DNA of 64,000 bases from JBDWFY01 sp965275915 (lineage in GTDB: Bacteria; Pseudomonadota; Alphaproteobacteria; Rhizobiales; Stappiaceae), in NCBI GenBank assembly GCA_965275915.1, contig CBDHYI010000007.1, positions 1,674,001 through 1,738,000 of the forward strand. Direction: 5' to 3'. The notes under the pieces were generated by a model. The model saw nothing but the letters and a program-made list of their open reading frames with translations. It did not search any database and was not told where the DNA came from. The position numbers and the translations under genes were made by a program. Positions within the stretch are counted from its first letter, which is position 1; the number at the start of each line of letters is the position of its first letter. Positions 25,289 to 34,604 of the stretch are shown in pieces.

Positions 25289-26812
25289 TTGCCCGGCCCG
25301 CAAAAACTGAATCTTGCGCGTCACTGCCTCGAGGAGTCCGCAAGGGCCAGGCCCGATAAGGTGGCACTGCTGGTCTATGATCGGTCGGATCATGTTTCCG
25401 AAGAGTGGCGTTACGACGAGATCTACCGGTCGGTGCTCGCCGTATCCGGGGCTCTGCGGGCGAAGAATGTGCCGCGTGGAAGCCGTGTGTTGCTGAGGAT
25501 CGGCAACAACAGCAGATTTCCCATTGTTTTTCTTGGGGCTATTGCCGCCGGTCTGGTTCCGGTGCCGACGTCCGCCATGCTCACCGGGCCGGAGTGCGAC
25601 TATATATTTTCCGATTCTCAGGCGGCCGCAATCATCCACGATGGCAGCACAACCCTGCCAGGCGAGGTTGGAGATTGCCTTGTCCTTGGTCCCTCCGACA
25701 TTGAAAAGATGGAAACCGCCGCGCCGGGCGGCATTGCGGACACGGTTGCGGACGATCCCGCGTTTCTTGTTTATACGTCCGGTACCAGCGGCAGGCCCAA
25801 GGGCGTGCTGCATGCCCAGAGAAGTCTTCTGGGACGCCGACCGATGTATCGGCATTGGTATGGGATAAGCAGTCAGGACATTTTGTTGCATGCGGGCGCA
25901 TTCAACTGGACCTATACGCTGGGCGTCGGTCTCATGGACCCATGGGTCAACGGTGCAACCAGCGTCGTTTATGCCGGTCCCTCCGATCCGAAGCTCTGGG
26001 CCGAACTGATTCACAACTGCGGGGCCACACTCTTTGCCGCGGTACCCAGTCTTTATCGTCGGATTCTGAAATACAGTCGGATAACGCCAGAGACGTTTCC
26101 AAAACTGAGACATGGTCTGACGGCCGGGGAAGCCCTTCCGGTCCCCCTTTTTGAGGAATGGCTGCAAAACACGGGAAAACCGTTATTTGAAGCTCTCGGG
26201 ATGAGCGAAATATCGACGTATATTTCATCGGGCCCCGATGTTCCGGTTCGGCCGGGAAGTCCGGGAAAGCCGCAGGAGGGGCGCCGGATAGCGGTTCTGG
26301 CGCCGGATAGCGGCTCTGTCGATCCGTTACCGGCCGGCGAGCACGGATTGCTGGCTGTTCACAAAAGCGATCCCGGTCTGATGCTGGAATATTGGCGGCT
26401 GCCGGATGAGACGGACGCGGCTTTTCGAGGACCCTGGTTCCTGACCGGTGACAGTGCACATCTGGACGATGATGGATATGTCTGGTTCTCCGGACGCCTT
26501 GATGATGTGATGAATGCGTCAGGATACAGAGTGGCACCGCAGGAAGTCGAAGCCGTGCTATCCGGTGCGCCGGGCGTGAGTGAAGTTGCGGTGGCTCAGA
26601 CCAGAACAGATGCGGGCGTCGATCTTGTGACCGCATTTATCGTTCCGGAGCGGGCAGATGACGTTCGCTCCGATCCAATTGCCGACTGGTGTTCGGAAAG
26701 GCTTGCGGCCTACAAATGCCCACGCCGCTATTGTTTTGTCGACGCGCTGCCCAGAACCCGGTCGGGCAAGGTCATGCGTCGAAAACTGCTCGAACTTGAT
26801 CAATTAAATTAA
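25289..26812 (+). CDS. AMP-dependent acyl-CoA synthetase/ligase
   Basis: About 507-aa ANL-family enzyme that activates a carboxylic acid with ATP to an acyl-AMP, then a CoA thioester. P-loop-like motif YTSGTSGRPKGVLH is near residue 166; the adenylate motif ALGMSEISTYISS near 305; the hinge LTGDSAHLDDDGYVWFSGRLDD near 387-408; the catalytic Lys in TRSGKVMRRKLL at the C-terminus. TTG 25289 has AAAGGA 8 nt upstream, while the in-frame ATGs at 25244 and 25265 lack ribosome sites but remain possible. It follows the dehydrogenase gene closely, suggesting use of its product in beta-oxidation. The substrate is unknown (benzoate- or short-chain-ligase-like). Confidence 0.88.
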   Translation: MPGPQKLNLARHCLEESARARPDKVALLVYDRSDHVSEEWRYDEIYRSVLAVSGALRAKNVPRGSRVLLRIGNNSRFPIVFLGAIAAGLVPVPTSAMLTGPECDYIFSDSQAAAIIHDGSTTLPGEVGDCLVLGPSDIEKMETAAPGGIADTVADDPAFLVYTSGTSGRPKGVLHAQRSLLGRRPMYRHWYGISSQDILLHAGAFNWTYTLGVGLMDPWVNGATSVVYAGPSDPKLWAELIHNCGATLFAAVPSLYRRILKYSRITPETFPKLRHGLTAGEALPVPLFEEWLQNTGKPLFEALGMSEISTYISSGPDVPVRPGSPGKPQEGRRIAVLAPDSGSVDPLPAGEHGLLAVHKSDPGLMLEYWRLPDETDAAFRGPWFLTGDSAHLDDDGYVWFSGRLDDVMNASGYRVAPQEVEAVLSGAPGVSEVAVAQTRTDAGVDLVTAFIVPERADDVRSDPIADWCSERLAAYKCPRRYCFVDALPRTRSGKVMRRKLLELDQLN

Positions 26813-26849
26813 CCTAGCGGCAATCCTGACTGAATCCGATATCGGGAAT

Positions 26850-26863
26850 TTAACGGACGTTAA
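26850..26863. promoter_or_regulatory. TTAACG-GA-CGTTAA dyad upstream of the small motility-type protein gene
   Basis: Six-base arms with a 2-bp spacer, 47 bp upstream of the ATG at 26910. It has two TTAA motifs spaced by six bases; a CtrA site normally has seven, so this is not a clean CtrA box. Confidence 0.35.
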
Positions 26864-26909
26864 GGATTGAGGCGCAGGATGTCCCCGAAAATTGGTCAGG
26901 AGACTTCCG

Positions 26910-27131
26910 ATGAGTACGATTTCGGATGCCGGTGCGGCTGTCCTTGGCGCCAGCCAGGCCCAGTTCAAGACAGAAGTTGCGGCCAAACTGCTCAAACACA
27001 GTCATGGGCAGGAAGAAAATGTCGCCAAGATGATCAGAGAAGCGGGCGAGCAGATCGAGGCCGTGGCCCGGGAAACCGCCAAGGGCGCACCGCCTGTCGG
27101 TCTGGGCGGTCGCGTCGATCTGACGGTCTGA
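26910..27131 (+). CDS. YjfB-like putative motility protein
   Basis: 73-aa protein, MSTISDAGAAVLGASQAQFK at the start, Lys/Glu-rich helices in the middle (KLLKHSHGQEENVAKMIREA) and a GLGGRVDLTV ending. The helical core followed by a short LG-x-x-(V/I)D-(L/I)-x-V tail resembles the YjfB 'putative motility protein' family (PF14070), known mainly from flagellated bacteria. CAGGAG lies 7 nt before the ATG. No flagellar genes are nearby. Assignment is by pattern only. Confidence 0.6.
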   Translation: MSTISDAGAAVLGASQAQFKTEVAAKLLKHSHGQEENVAKMIREAGEQIEAVARETAKGAPPVGLGGRVDLTV

Positions 27132-27164
27132 GGCCGGACCAGGCGCCGGTCTGAAGTCCTGCGC

Positions 27165-27827
27165 CTACGCGTCTGACTGGTTTATCGCCGCTTTGATTAG
27201 AGATTTGGCGTCATCGGATGCCCATTCCGCCGGTCCGTAGAGGACACCGATCTCGCAACCCTCGCCGTCGATCAGCATGGTCGTGGGAAGGCCCGTCGCC
27301 CTGCCCTTCTTTCTGAGAGCGGCCAGAATCTTCATACTGGGATCAGCCCAGTAGCGCAGATCCGTGGCTTTCACCTCTTCAAGAAAATCCTGCGGTTTGT
27401 CGGTTTCGCCCCTGTCAATGTTAACGGCGACAACCTCGAAACTGTCGTCTCCCATGTCCCTTTGCAGTGCATTCAGCGCGGGCATCTCATGTCGGCACGG
27501 TGCACACCAGGTTGCCCACAGGTTGAGCAGGACGGTTCTTCCCTCGAAATCCGCCATGGTGATTTGTTTGCCCTGAGCATCCTTGAAGGACAGTTCCGTG
27601 ACGTTGACGGGTTTGGATGCCGGTAAAAACGCGGCGACTTCTCCGGTAGCGAAGTCCTTGACCGCGGTGCGCGATTTTTCGCCCGCGGCGCATGCCAATT
27701 GCGTTGACCCATTGCCAGCGGGGGCTCCGATCACGTATATCGCCGCAAAGCCTGTCAAAAGACCGGCAATGCCAATTGCAATCAGGTTGCGGAAGCGGAA
27801 CAGTCCGGTGGCATTGTTCTGTGTCAT
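27165..27827 (-). CDS. tlpA: TlpA/CycY-type thiol:disulfide interchange protein
   Basis: About 220-aa membrane-anchored thioredoxin-fold reductase facing the periplasm, needed for cytochrome oxidase or cytochrome c maturation in rhizobia. N-terminal anchor (IAIGIAGLLTGFAAIYVIG), then a TlpA-like domain with WATWCAPCRHEMP (CxxC) near residue 115 and cis-Pro in TGLPTTMLID. ATG 27827 is favoured: starts further up would overlap the divergent argH. The two genes share a 30-bp divergent promoter gap. Confidence 0.92.
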   Translation of the reverse strand: MTQNNATGLFRFRNLIAIGIAGLLTGFAAIYVIGAPAGNGSTQLACAAGEKSRTAVKDFATGEVAAFLPASKPVNVTELSFKDAQGKQITMADFEGRTVLLNLWATWCAPCRHEMPALNALQRDMGDDSFEVVAVNIDRGETDKPQDFLEEVKATDLRYWADPSMKILAALRKKGRATGLPTTMLIDGEGCEIGVLYGPAEWASDDAKSLIKAAINQSDA

Positions 27828-27857
27828 CGCGTTGTCAGCTCCAAAAAGGGTGCCTTT

Positions 27858-29288
27858 ATGAGTAATCGCATGTGGGGCGGTCGATTTGCCCAAGGTCCGG
27901 CCGCCATCATGGAAGAGATCAATGCTTCCATCGGGTTCGACCGGAAACTATATCGCCAAGATATTGAAGGATCTAAGGCGCATGTCCGCATGCTGGCTAC
28001 TCAGAATATTGTTTCGCAGGACGATGCAGACAAGATCCTTCAAGGTCTAGACACAATCGCGTCAGAAATCGAGGCTGGTTCGTTCGAGTTTTCCAGAGCG
28101 CTCGAGGACATACATATGAATATCGAGGCGCGCCTTGCCGAATTGATCGGCCCGGTCGCGGGGCGTCTCCATACGGCGCGGTCGAGAAACGACCAGGTTG
28201 CCACGGATTTCAGGCTCTGGGTGCGCGATACGCTCGATCAGCTCGACGATCAGCTGCGTGATCTGCAACGCGCATTGGCTGTGAAGGCCGAAGCCCATGC
28301 CGCTGTGGTTATGCCCGGTTTCACGCACCTCCAGTCCGCACAGCCTGTGACATTTGGTCACCATCTCATGGCCTATGTCGAGATGGCTGCCCGGGATCGC
28401 GGCCGCCTCAGGGACGCACGGGCGCGCCTCAACGAATCGCCGCTCGGCGCCGCCGCGCTGGCGGGAACGTCCTTTCCGATCGATCGCGATGCGACCGCGC
28501 AGGCGCTTGGCTTTGACCGTCCCGCCGCAAATTCGCTTGATGCGGTCTCCGATCGGGATTTCGTCATTGAGGCGCTTTCCGCAGCGTCGATCTGTGCCAT
28601 GCATCTGTCGCGTTTTGCCGAGGAAATTGTGGTCTGGTGTTCGGCGCAGTTTGACTTTCTGAGATTGTCGGACGCGTTCACGACCGGGTCTTCCATAATG
28701 CCGCAGAAGAAAAATCCTGACGCAGCAGAACTTGTGCGCGCCAAGACGGGAAGGATCTATGGTGGGCTGAACGCGCTTTTGACCGTTATGAAGGGACTGC
28801 CGCTCGCCTATTCGAAAGACATGCAGGAAGACAAGGAGCAGGCGTTTGACGCGTTGCAGAACCTGTCATTGGCGATCGCCGTCATGACCGGCATGGTTGA
28901 AGACATGGAACCCAACGTGGAATCGCTGAAAAAAGCGGCGGGATCCGGATTTTCAACGGCGACGGACCTTGCCGACTGGTGTGTTCGGGTTCTGGATATG
29001 CCGTTTCGCGATGCGCACCATGTGACCGGGCGCCTGGTTGCGCTGGCTGTTGAGAGAAATACCGAGCTGCACCGGCTTTCGCTTCAGGACATGCAAGACA
29101 TAGAACCGCGGATCACCGGGGACGTTTATTCGGTTCTGACAGTCGACAAATCCGTTCGCAGCCGCGTGAGTTATGGCGGAACCGCTCCGGCGAATGTGCG
29201 CAAACAGGCACGCCGCTGGCTAAAAATGCTCAATAAGGAGGCTCAAGGTGACCGCCGCGCTTGCGGCGACGGGGTCGGCATGCGATGA
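27858..29288 (+). CDS. argH: Argininosuccinate lyase
   Basis: Final step of arginine synthesis: argininosuccinate to arginine and fumarate, cytoplasmic homotetramer. 476 aa, normal length with a short C-terminal extension. N-terminus SNRMWGGRFAQGPA; the fumarase-family signature GSSIMPQKKNPDAAE (catalytic Ser loop) near residue 276; HTARSRNDQVATDFR near 105. AAAGGG precedes the ATG. It is divergent from tlpA and followed by lptM and lysA, the usual order in Hyphomicrobiales. argC at the right edge belongs to the same pathway. Confidence 0.97.
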   Translation: MSNRMWGGRFAQGPAAIMEEINASIGFDRKLYRQDIEGSKAHVRMLATQNIVSQDDADKILQGLDTIASEIEAGSFEFSRALEDIHMNIEARLAELIGPVAGRLHTARSRNDQVATDFRLWVRDTLDQLDDQLRDLQRALAVKAEAHAAVVMPGFTHLQSAQPVTFGHHLMAYVEMAARDRGRLRDARARLNESPLGAAALAGTSFPIDRDATAQALGFDRPAANSLDAVSDRDFVIEALSAASICAMHLSRFAEEIVVWCSAQFDFLRLSDAFTTGSSIMPQKKNPDAAELVRAKTGRIYGGLNALLTVMKGLPLAYSKDMQEDKEQAFDALQNLSLAIAVMTGMVEDMEPNVESLKKAAGSGFSTATDLADWCVRVLDMPFRDAHHVTGRLVALAVERNTELHRLSLQDMQDIEPRITGDVYSVLTVDKSVRSRVSYGGTAPANVRKQARRWLKMLNKEAQGDRRACGDGVGMR

Positions 29289-29336
29289 CGGACAGCGGTT
29301 CGGTTAAAAACAGCACTTAAGAGGGAGCGCGCGTTC

Positions 29337-29555
29337 GTGGCCCAGCAATCTGCTTTAATAGCGAAAACAGCACTCGTCGTTGCTCTCTCAGGAATGCTGA
29401 TCGTGTCAGGATGCGGCCGAAAAGGAGCGCTTGACCGTCCCGGAGCAACGCCGGCGCCGACATCGGATGAAACGGCGGCGGTGCCTGAACCGGAGAGCGC
29501 GGAAGCCGAAACGCCCAAAGAGGATCGCCCGTTCATTCTGGATGCAATTCTCTAG
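29337..29555 (+). CDS. lptM: LptM-like small lipoprotein
   Basis: 72-aa lipoprotein: signal sequence and lipobox LIVSGCGRKG (Cys near residue 27), then a Pro/Glu/Ala-rich tail. The LxxCGxKG-x-L start after the cysteine is typical of the LptM (YifL) family, which helps oxidative maturation of the LptD-LptE LPS translocon. Start is GTG 29337, preceded by GGGAG. Its position between argH and lysA matches the conserved proteobacterial order. The gene symbol is by analogy. Confidence 0.82.
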   Translation: MAQQSALIAKTALVVALSGMLIVSGCGRKGALDRPGATPAPTSDETAAVPEPESAEAETPKEDRPFILDAIL

Positions 29556-29590
29556 AATTCTCTCAGAGAGATTGATGGAAGCCTAACTCA

Positions 29591-30865
29591 GTGCATCATT
29601 TTGCCTACAAAGACGGCGTGCTTCATGCCGAGGATGTCAGCATTGCGACGATAGCGGAGAAAGTGGGCACACCTTTTTACTGCTATTCCACCGCAACGCT
29701 TGAGCGGCACTATCGTGTCTTCACAGAGGCCTTTGCCGGGATCCCGATCATGGTCTGTTACGCCATGAAGGCCAATTCCAACCAGGCTGTGTTGGCAACG
29801 CTGGCCAATCTTGGTGCGGGCATGGATGTGGTTTCCGAAGGCGAGCTGCGGCGGGCACGGGCAGCGGGCGTTCCGGGAGAGCGGATCATGTTTTCCGGTG
29901 TCGGCAAAACCGCCGACGAACTGGCCTATGCGCTCGATGAAAATATTCTTTGCTTCAATGTGGAGTCCGAGCCTGAACTGCAACAGCTTTCGAAGATTGC
30001 GGCCGCAAAGGGAAAACAGGCGAACATATCGCTGCGCATAAACCCGGATGTCGATGCCCGGACCCACGCGAAAATCGCGACCGGTAGAGCGGAAAACAAA
30101 TTCGGGATTCCCTGGCAGTCCGCACAGCGGATCTATGCCGAGGCCGCGGATCTGCCCGGTATACGGGTAACCGGCATCGACATGCATATCGGGTCGCAGA
30201 TCACGGAGTTGGAACCCTTTGATGCAGCCTTCTCCCGCCTGGGAGAACTGATCGAGACGCTGCAGGCGGATGGTCACGTCATAGACCATGTCGATCTGGG
30301 CGGCGGTCTTGGCATCCCCTATCATGACAATAACGAACCGCCGCCGCGCCCGGAAGCCTATGCGGAGATTGTCCGCAAGCATGTCGAACGGCTCGGCTGC
30401 ACAATAATCTTTGAGCCCGGGCGGTTGATCGCCGGCAATGCCGGACTTCTGATCACGCGGGTTATCTACGTCAAAAACGGCTCGGATAAGGACTTTGTCA
30501 TTGTCGATGCGGCGATGAACGACCTCATCCGCCCGACGCTTTATGAGGCCTATCACGAGATACAGCCCGTCGAATCAAGCCGCCGGGAGGGTGGGCGTAT
30601 GACGGCCGATATCGTAGGACCGGTGTGTGAAACGGGTGACTACCTCGCAAAAGAACGTGAACTGCCCGAAGTTTTTGCCGGCGACTTGCTGGCTGTTCAC
30701 TCCGCCGGCGCTTATGGCGCTGTGCAGTCGGGAACATACAATTCGCGGCTTTTGGTGCCGGAAGTCCTTGTAAAGGAGGATCAATTTGCTGTGGTTCGTG
30801 ACCGTCCGTCTTACGACGAGCTGATTAATCTCGACAAATTGCCTCACTGGTTGTCTGAAAAGTGA
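29591..30865 (+). CDS. lysA: Diaminopimelate decarboxylase
   Basis: Final step of lysine synthesis: meso-diaminopimelate to lysine + CO2, PLP enzyme, cytoplasmic. 424 aa. PLP Lys in CYAMKANSNQAVLATL near residue 57; HIGSQITEL near 198; GGGLGIPY near 237; FEPGRLIAGNAG near 277; CETGDYLAK near 345 with the active-site Cys. The start is GTG 29591, 35 bp after lptM, so probably one transcript with argH. Confidence 0.97.
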   Translation: MHHFAYKDGVLHAEDVSIATIAEKVGTPFYCYSTATLERHYRVFTEAFAGIPIMVCYAMKANSNQAVLATLANLGAGMDVVSEGELRRARAAGVPGERIMFSGVGKTADELAYALDENILCFNVESEPELQQLSKIAAAKGKQANISLRINPDVDARTHAKIATGRAENKFGIPWQSAQRIYAEAADLPGIRVTGIDMHIGSQITELEPFDAAFSRLGELIETLQADGHVIDHVDLGGGLGIPYHDNNEPPPRPEAYAEIVRKHVERLGCTIIFEPGRLIAGNAGLLITRVIYVKNGSDKDFVIVDAAMNDLIRPTLYEAYHEIQPVESSRREGGRMTADIVGPVCETGDYLAKERELPEVFAGDLLAVHSAGAYGAVQSGTYNSRLLVPEVLVKEDQFAVVRDRPSYDELINLDKLPHWLSEK

Positions 30866-30956
30866 TCAGATCGGTGCAAAAATAATGCTTGCCCTGCAAG
30901 CAACAAGCTTCCACCCTAGATAAACAAGGATGACACAGGGTTCAGGAGGCATTGGC

Positions 30957-33569
30957 GTGATGCACGCTCAAACACCACCTGGACGGGATCCCGGTGCCGG
31001 AGGCAAGGCCTCTGATGAACGGGCCGTCCTCGCAACTGGCGAAAGAAGACTAAGCCGGAAGATATGGTACGCACGCCTGTCGACCTTCTGGGAGCGGCTG
31101 TGGCCGACGCTGTTCTATCCGATACTTGTTGCATCCCTGTTTGTTGCGCTGTCCTGGCTGGGTCTGTTCGAGGTTCTGTCCGCCTGGGTCAGAATTCCGA
31201 TCGTTCTGCTGTTTGCGATCGGTTTTATCCTGTCTTTTCGCGGGCTCCCGACGGTGCGCTTCCCCGATGCGGAAGAGGGACTGCGGCGCGTTGAAACGAT
31301 TTCCGGGTATCGCCATCGTCCGCTGACGGCGCTCCAGGACGAACTGGCGGCGGGAAGTCAGGATCCGGCCGGTATCGCGATGTGGCGGGCGCACAAACGG
31401 AAGATGGCGGATGCCTTGAACCGACTGAATGCCGGATACCCGCATCCGGGAGCATTTCGGCGCGATCCGTGGGGCGCGCGGGTCATTGTCGCACTGTTGC
31501 TGGTCATGGGATATACCGTCGCGGACGATCAGCGCGGTCAGCGGCTTCTGTCGGCTTTTGCCGGGCCCGGAGAAGGCACGGCGGTTGCCGGACGGATCGA
31601 TGCCTGGGTGACGCCACCGGCCTATACCGGCCGCGCACCGATCTTTCTGACCGGTGAAATCGGCCCGGCGCGGGATAAAACCGCTCCGGTCAAAGTCCCC
31701 GAAGGCAGCGTCGTGGTCATCCGCGGGCAAGGTGTCGGACAGGATTATGCGGTTTTTCAGGCGGATGCGGCAGAACCGCTTGCGCCGGTAACGGACGATG
31801 AAGCCGAAGCGCCCGGTGAAAGCACCGCGAAACGCATTTTGCCGATAGAACACAGGTTTGAGTTGGATGAAGCCACCAGGCTGGAAGTCCGGGAGGGACA
31901 GAATACAGTTCACGCGTGGACCTTTGTCGTTGAGCCGGATGAAAACCCTGTCATTTCTTTCGAACAGACTCCCGAAGCGCAGTTAAGCGGAACACTTAAA
32001 CTGACCTACCGCATCACCGACGATTACGGTGTTGTGGGCGCCGAGGCCCAGATTGAAGCGGATGCAGGGGAAACCGGGGGAGACGTTGCCAAAAAACCGC
32101 CCCGTCCCCTTGTCGAAGCACCGAAGTTTCCGCTTTCGCTGCCCCGGCGCAGTGCCGATGTGCCGACCGCGGAGACATTCCGCGATCTTACGGCGCATCC
32201 CTGGGCCGGCAGTGAAGTCGTCCTGACACTCAGCGCAGAAGATGAACGGGGGCAGACGGGGGAGACGCAACCTCACAAGATGACTCTGCCGATCAGGCAG
32301 TTCCGCAAACCGCTTGCCAAAGCGATTGTGGAGCAGCGGCGCAACCTGGCGATGGATGCGAACCGCCATGTCGTCGTGATTGATTCCATGGATGCGCTGA
32401 TGATGGCGCCGGAAAAATTCCTGAAAGACCCTTCGTTCTATGTCGGCATGCGGTTTGTCTATAAGCGCCTGGTTCAAGCGCAGTCCGATGAAGACCTTCT
32501 GGAAGTGGTGGATCTTCTGTGGGAATTAGCGCTGACGATTGAAGACGGCGATCTTTCAATGGCCGAACGCGCCTTGCGGGATGCGCAGGAGGCACTCCGA
32601 AAGGCACTGGAGGAAGGTGCGTCGGACGAGGAAATTGCCCGGCTGACTCAGGAACTCAGAGAAGCATTGCAGCGCTACATGCAGGCGCTTGCCGAACAGA
32701 TGCGGCAGAATCCGCAGGCCATGCAGCCGATGGACCCCAACGCGCAGGCTCTCAGGGCACAGGACCTGGACGAGATGCTTCGACGGATCGAAGAACTGGC
32801 GAAAAGCGGTTCGCGCGATGCGGCACAGCAGCTTCTGTCGCAAATGCAGCAGATGCTGGAAAATCTGCAAAATGCGCGGCCGCAAATGATGCCTCCCGGT
32901 GAGGGCATGCAGGAAATGATGGAAACGCTCAATCAACTGGGCGAAATGATCCAGCGGCAACAGGAACTGATGGATCAGACATTCCAGCACGGTCAGCAAA
33001 ACCCCAATGGCCAGAACCGCCAGGGACAACGCGATCCCAACGGCATGCGCCGTCCGGGAGAACCGCAACAGCCCATGACCCCGGAACAGCTGGCCGAAGC
33101 GCTGAAAAATCTCCAGCAACAGCAGGGTAACCTTGCACAGCGGTTGCAGGAACTGATGCAACAAATGCAGGAAAACGGCATGGCGCCGGGCGAAGAACTG
33201 GGTCAGGCGGGCGAATCCATGGGCGATGCGCAACAATCTCTTGGCCAGGGTGAAACAGGAGAGGCGGTTGGCCAGCAGGGAGAGGCACTTAATTCATTAC
33301 GGCGCGGTGCGCAGCAGCTCAGCGAGCAGATGATGAACCAGAACGGCCAATCCGGAATGGCCCGCGGCAACCGCCAGCAAAACGAGGATCCGCTGGGTCG
33401 GCCGCGTCGCACGGAAGGCCCGGATTTCGGTGCCAATGTCAAGGTTCCGGACGAAATCGATGTCCAGCGGGCGCGTCGGATTCTGGAAGAACTGCGCAGA
33501 CGGTTCAGCGATCCGGGGAGGCCGTCTCTGGAACTCGACTATATCGAGAGGCTTCTGAACCCGTTCTGA
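30957..33569 (+). CDS. TIGR02302/DUF4175 family large membrane protein
   Basis: About 870-aa protein typical of alphaproteobacteria. Three hydrophobic segments lie near the N-terminus (LFYPILVASLFVALSWLGLF, VRIPIVLLFAIGFILSF, ARVIVALLLVMGYTVA), then a periplasmic beta-rich part (WVTPPAYTGRAPIFLTG). After about residue 530 comes an exceptionally Gln/Met/Glu-rich segment (for example LAEQMRQNPQAMQPMDPN) predicted to be helical or coiled-coil. The C-terminus (DEIDVQRARRILEELRRRFSDPGRP) is typical of the family. Function unknown; gene order with lysA is conserved. AGGAGG lies 7 nt before GTG 30957; ATG 30960 and 30930 are alternatives. Confidence 0.9.
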   Translation: MMHAQTPPGRDPGAGGKASDERAVLATGERRLSRKIWYARLSTFWERLWPTLFYPILVASLFVALSWLGLFEVLSAWVRIPIVLLFAIGFILSFRGLPTVRFPDAEEGLRRVETISGYRHRPLTALQDELAAGSQDPAGIAMWRAHKRKMADALNRLNAGYPHPGAFRRDPWGARVIVALLLVMGYTVADDQRGQRLLSAFAGPGEGTAVAGRIDAWVTPPAYTGRAPIFLTGEIGPARDKTAPVKVPEGSVVVIRGQGVGQDYAVFQADAAEPLAPVTDDEAEAPGESTAKRILPIEHRFELDEATRLEVREGQNTVHAWTFVVEPDENPVISFEQTPEAQLSGTLKLTYRITDDYGVVGAEAQIEADAGETGGDVAKKPPRPLVEAPKFPLSLPRRSADVPTAETFRDLTAHPWAGSEVVLTLSAEDERGQTGETQPHKMTLPIRQFRKPLAKAIVEQRRNLAMDANRHVVVIDSMDALMMAPEKFLKDPSFYVGMRFVYKRLVQAQSDEDLLEVVDLLWELALTIEDGDLSMAERALRDAQEALRKALEEGASDEEIARLTQELREALQRYMQALAEQMRQNPQAMQPMDPNAQALRAQDLDEMLRRIEELAKSGSRDAAQQLLSQMQQMLENLQNARPQMMPPGEGMQEMMETLNQLGEMIQRQQELMDQTFQHGQQNPNGQNRQGQRDPNGMRRPGEPQQPMTPEQLAEALKNLQQQQGNLAQRLQELMQQMQENGMAPGEELGQAGESMGDAQQSLGQGETGEAVGQQGEALNSLRRGAQQLSEQMMNQNGQSGMARGNRQQNEDPLGRPRRTEGPDFGANVKVPDEIDVQRARRILEELRRRFSDPGRPSLELDYIERLLNPF

Positions 33570-33628
33570 GGCTAATGTGCGATGTGAGGCGTTGCGCCGG
33601 TGTGCGGATGGATATGGAGGAGCATTCG

Positions 33629-34027
33629 TCAGGCGTATAGCCGACCTTCAGAGGTCGGTGAGACATCGTCGATGGCCTCGCGTACCGCGCGCCGGATATC
33701 GGCAAGGGAAAACGGCTTTACCAGAACATCGTGCACGAGTTCGTCAAGACCGTGTGCCCGTTCCCGCTGGTCGGCAAAGCCGGTCATCAGCAGGATCGGC
33801 AGGTCCGGCCAGTCACGAGCGCTGTTCAAAGCCAATGCGATGCCGTCCATGACAGGCATTTTGATGTCCGAAAGCAGCAGGTCGAAGCGACCGTCTTCCT
33901 GTTTGAGAATGTCAAGTCCCTCTCCGCCGTCTTCGGCGAGTTGAACATCGTGGCCGTCCAGCTCAAGTGCGCGCTTGACGAACGCGCGAACTGCATCGTC
34001 ATCTTCGGTCAGAAGAATCTTAGCCAA
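33629..34027 (-). CDS. CpdR-like single-domain response regulator
   Basis: 132-aa receiver domain with no output domain. Acidic pocket EDD near residues 8-10, phospho-Asp in LLLSDIKMPVMDG near 54, Thr in LLMTGFAD near 80, Lys in VLVKPFSLADI near 104. The MPVMDG-IAL and MTGFAD blocks resemble CpdR, which in Caulobacter and Sinorhizobium steers ClpXP and CtrA turnover. It starts with TTG 34027, overlapping the hpt stop by 8 bp; GAGGAGAG precedes it. Identification as a true CpdR orthologue needs a tree. Confidence 0.75.
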   Translation of the reverse strand: MAKILLTEDDDAVRAFVKRALELDGHDVQLAEDGGEGLDILKQEDGRFDLLLSDIKMPVMDGIALALNSARDWPDLPILLMTGFADQRERAHGLDELVHDVLVKPFSLADIRRAVREAIDDVSPTSEGRLYA

Positions 34028-34604
34028 GATTACTCTCCTCGTCGGTTGCGGAGACCCCTACCGAATCATCTGCCGACACAACATGGCCAATAAAAGGCAA
34101 CTGGCGGTAGGCATGCGCAATGTCCATCCCATATCCCACAACAAATTTATCGGGGCACTGGAATCCGATAAAATCGGCCTGGATGTCGGCGACCCGATAT
34201 CCGGGCTTATCCAGCAACGCAGCGACTTTTACTGAATTGGCGCCTCGGTCCAACAGCCGTTTTCGTGCAAAATCAAGGGTCCTGCCGGATTCAAGAATAT
34301 CGTCAACCAGCAGAATGTCCCGTCCGGTTACATTGCTTTGCACATCGCGCAGGACAGTGACGTCGCCGGAAGATTTGGTGCCTGAGCCGTAGCTGGACAA
34401 GTGTAAAAATTCCATTTCCGGTGAAATTTTTGCCCGATGCATCGCTCTGGCCAGGTCGGCGGCGAATATGAAACTCCCTTTCAACACCGCCACAACAAGC
34501 AAATCCTTGAGATTCGCGGCGGCGATTTCCTGCGCCAGTTCTTCAATACGACGCGCAATCGTCCGCTCGTCAAACAGGACGCGAATATCTTTTTCTGATG
34601 TCAT
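34020..34604 (-). CDS. hpt: Hypoxanthine phosphoribosyltransferase
   Basis: Purine salvage: hypoxanthine or guanine + PRPP to IMP or GMP, cytoplasmic. 194 aa from ATG 34604; further upstream the frame lacks homology. Motifs: VVAVLKGSFIFAADL near residue 38, PRPP loop ILLVDDILESGRTLDFA near 95, and KPGYRVADIQADFIGF with the C-terminal FVVGYGMDIAHAYRQLPFIG. It shares TAATG with the zinc-ribbon gene upstream and overlaps the receiver gene downstream, so the three genes are tightly coupled. Confidence 0.95.
   Translation of the reverse strand: MTSEKDIRVLFDERTIARRIEELAQEIAAANLKDLLVVAVLKGSFIFAADLARAMHRAKISPEMEFLHLSSYGSGTKSSGDVTVLRDVQSNVTGRDILLVDDILESGRTLDFARKRLLDRGANSVKVAALLDKPGYRVADIQADFIGFQCPDKFVVGYGMDIAHAYRQLPFIGHVVSADDSVGVSATDEESNLG

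Noticed and set aside
26850..26863. CtrA box before the motility-like gene
   Set aside because: The spacing between TTAA motifs is six, not seven.
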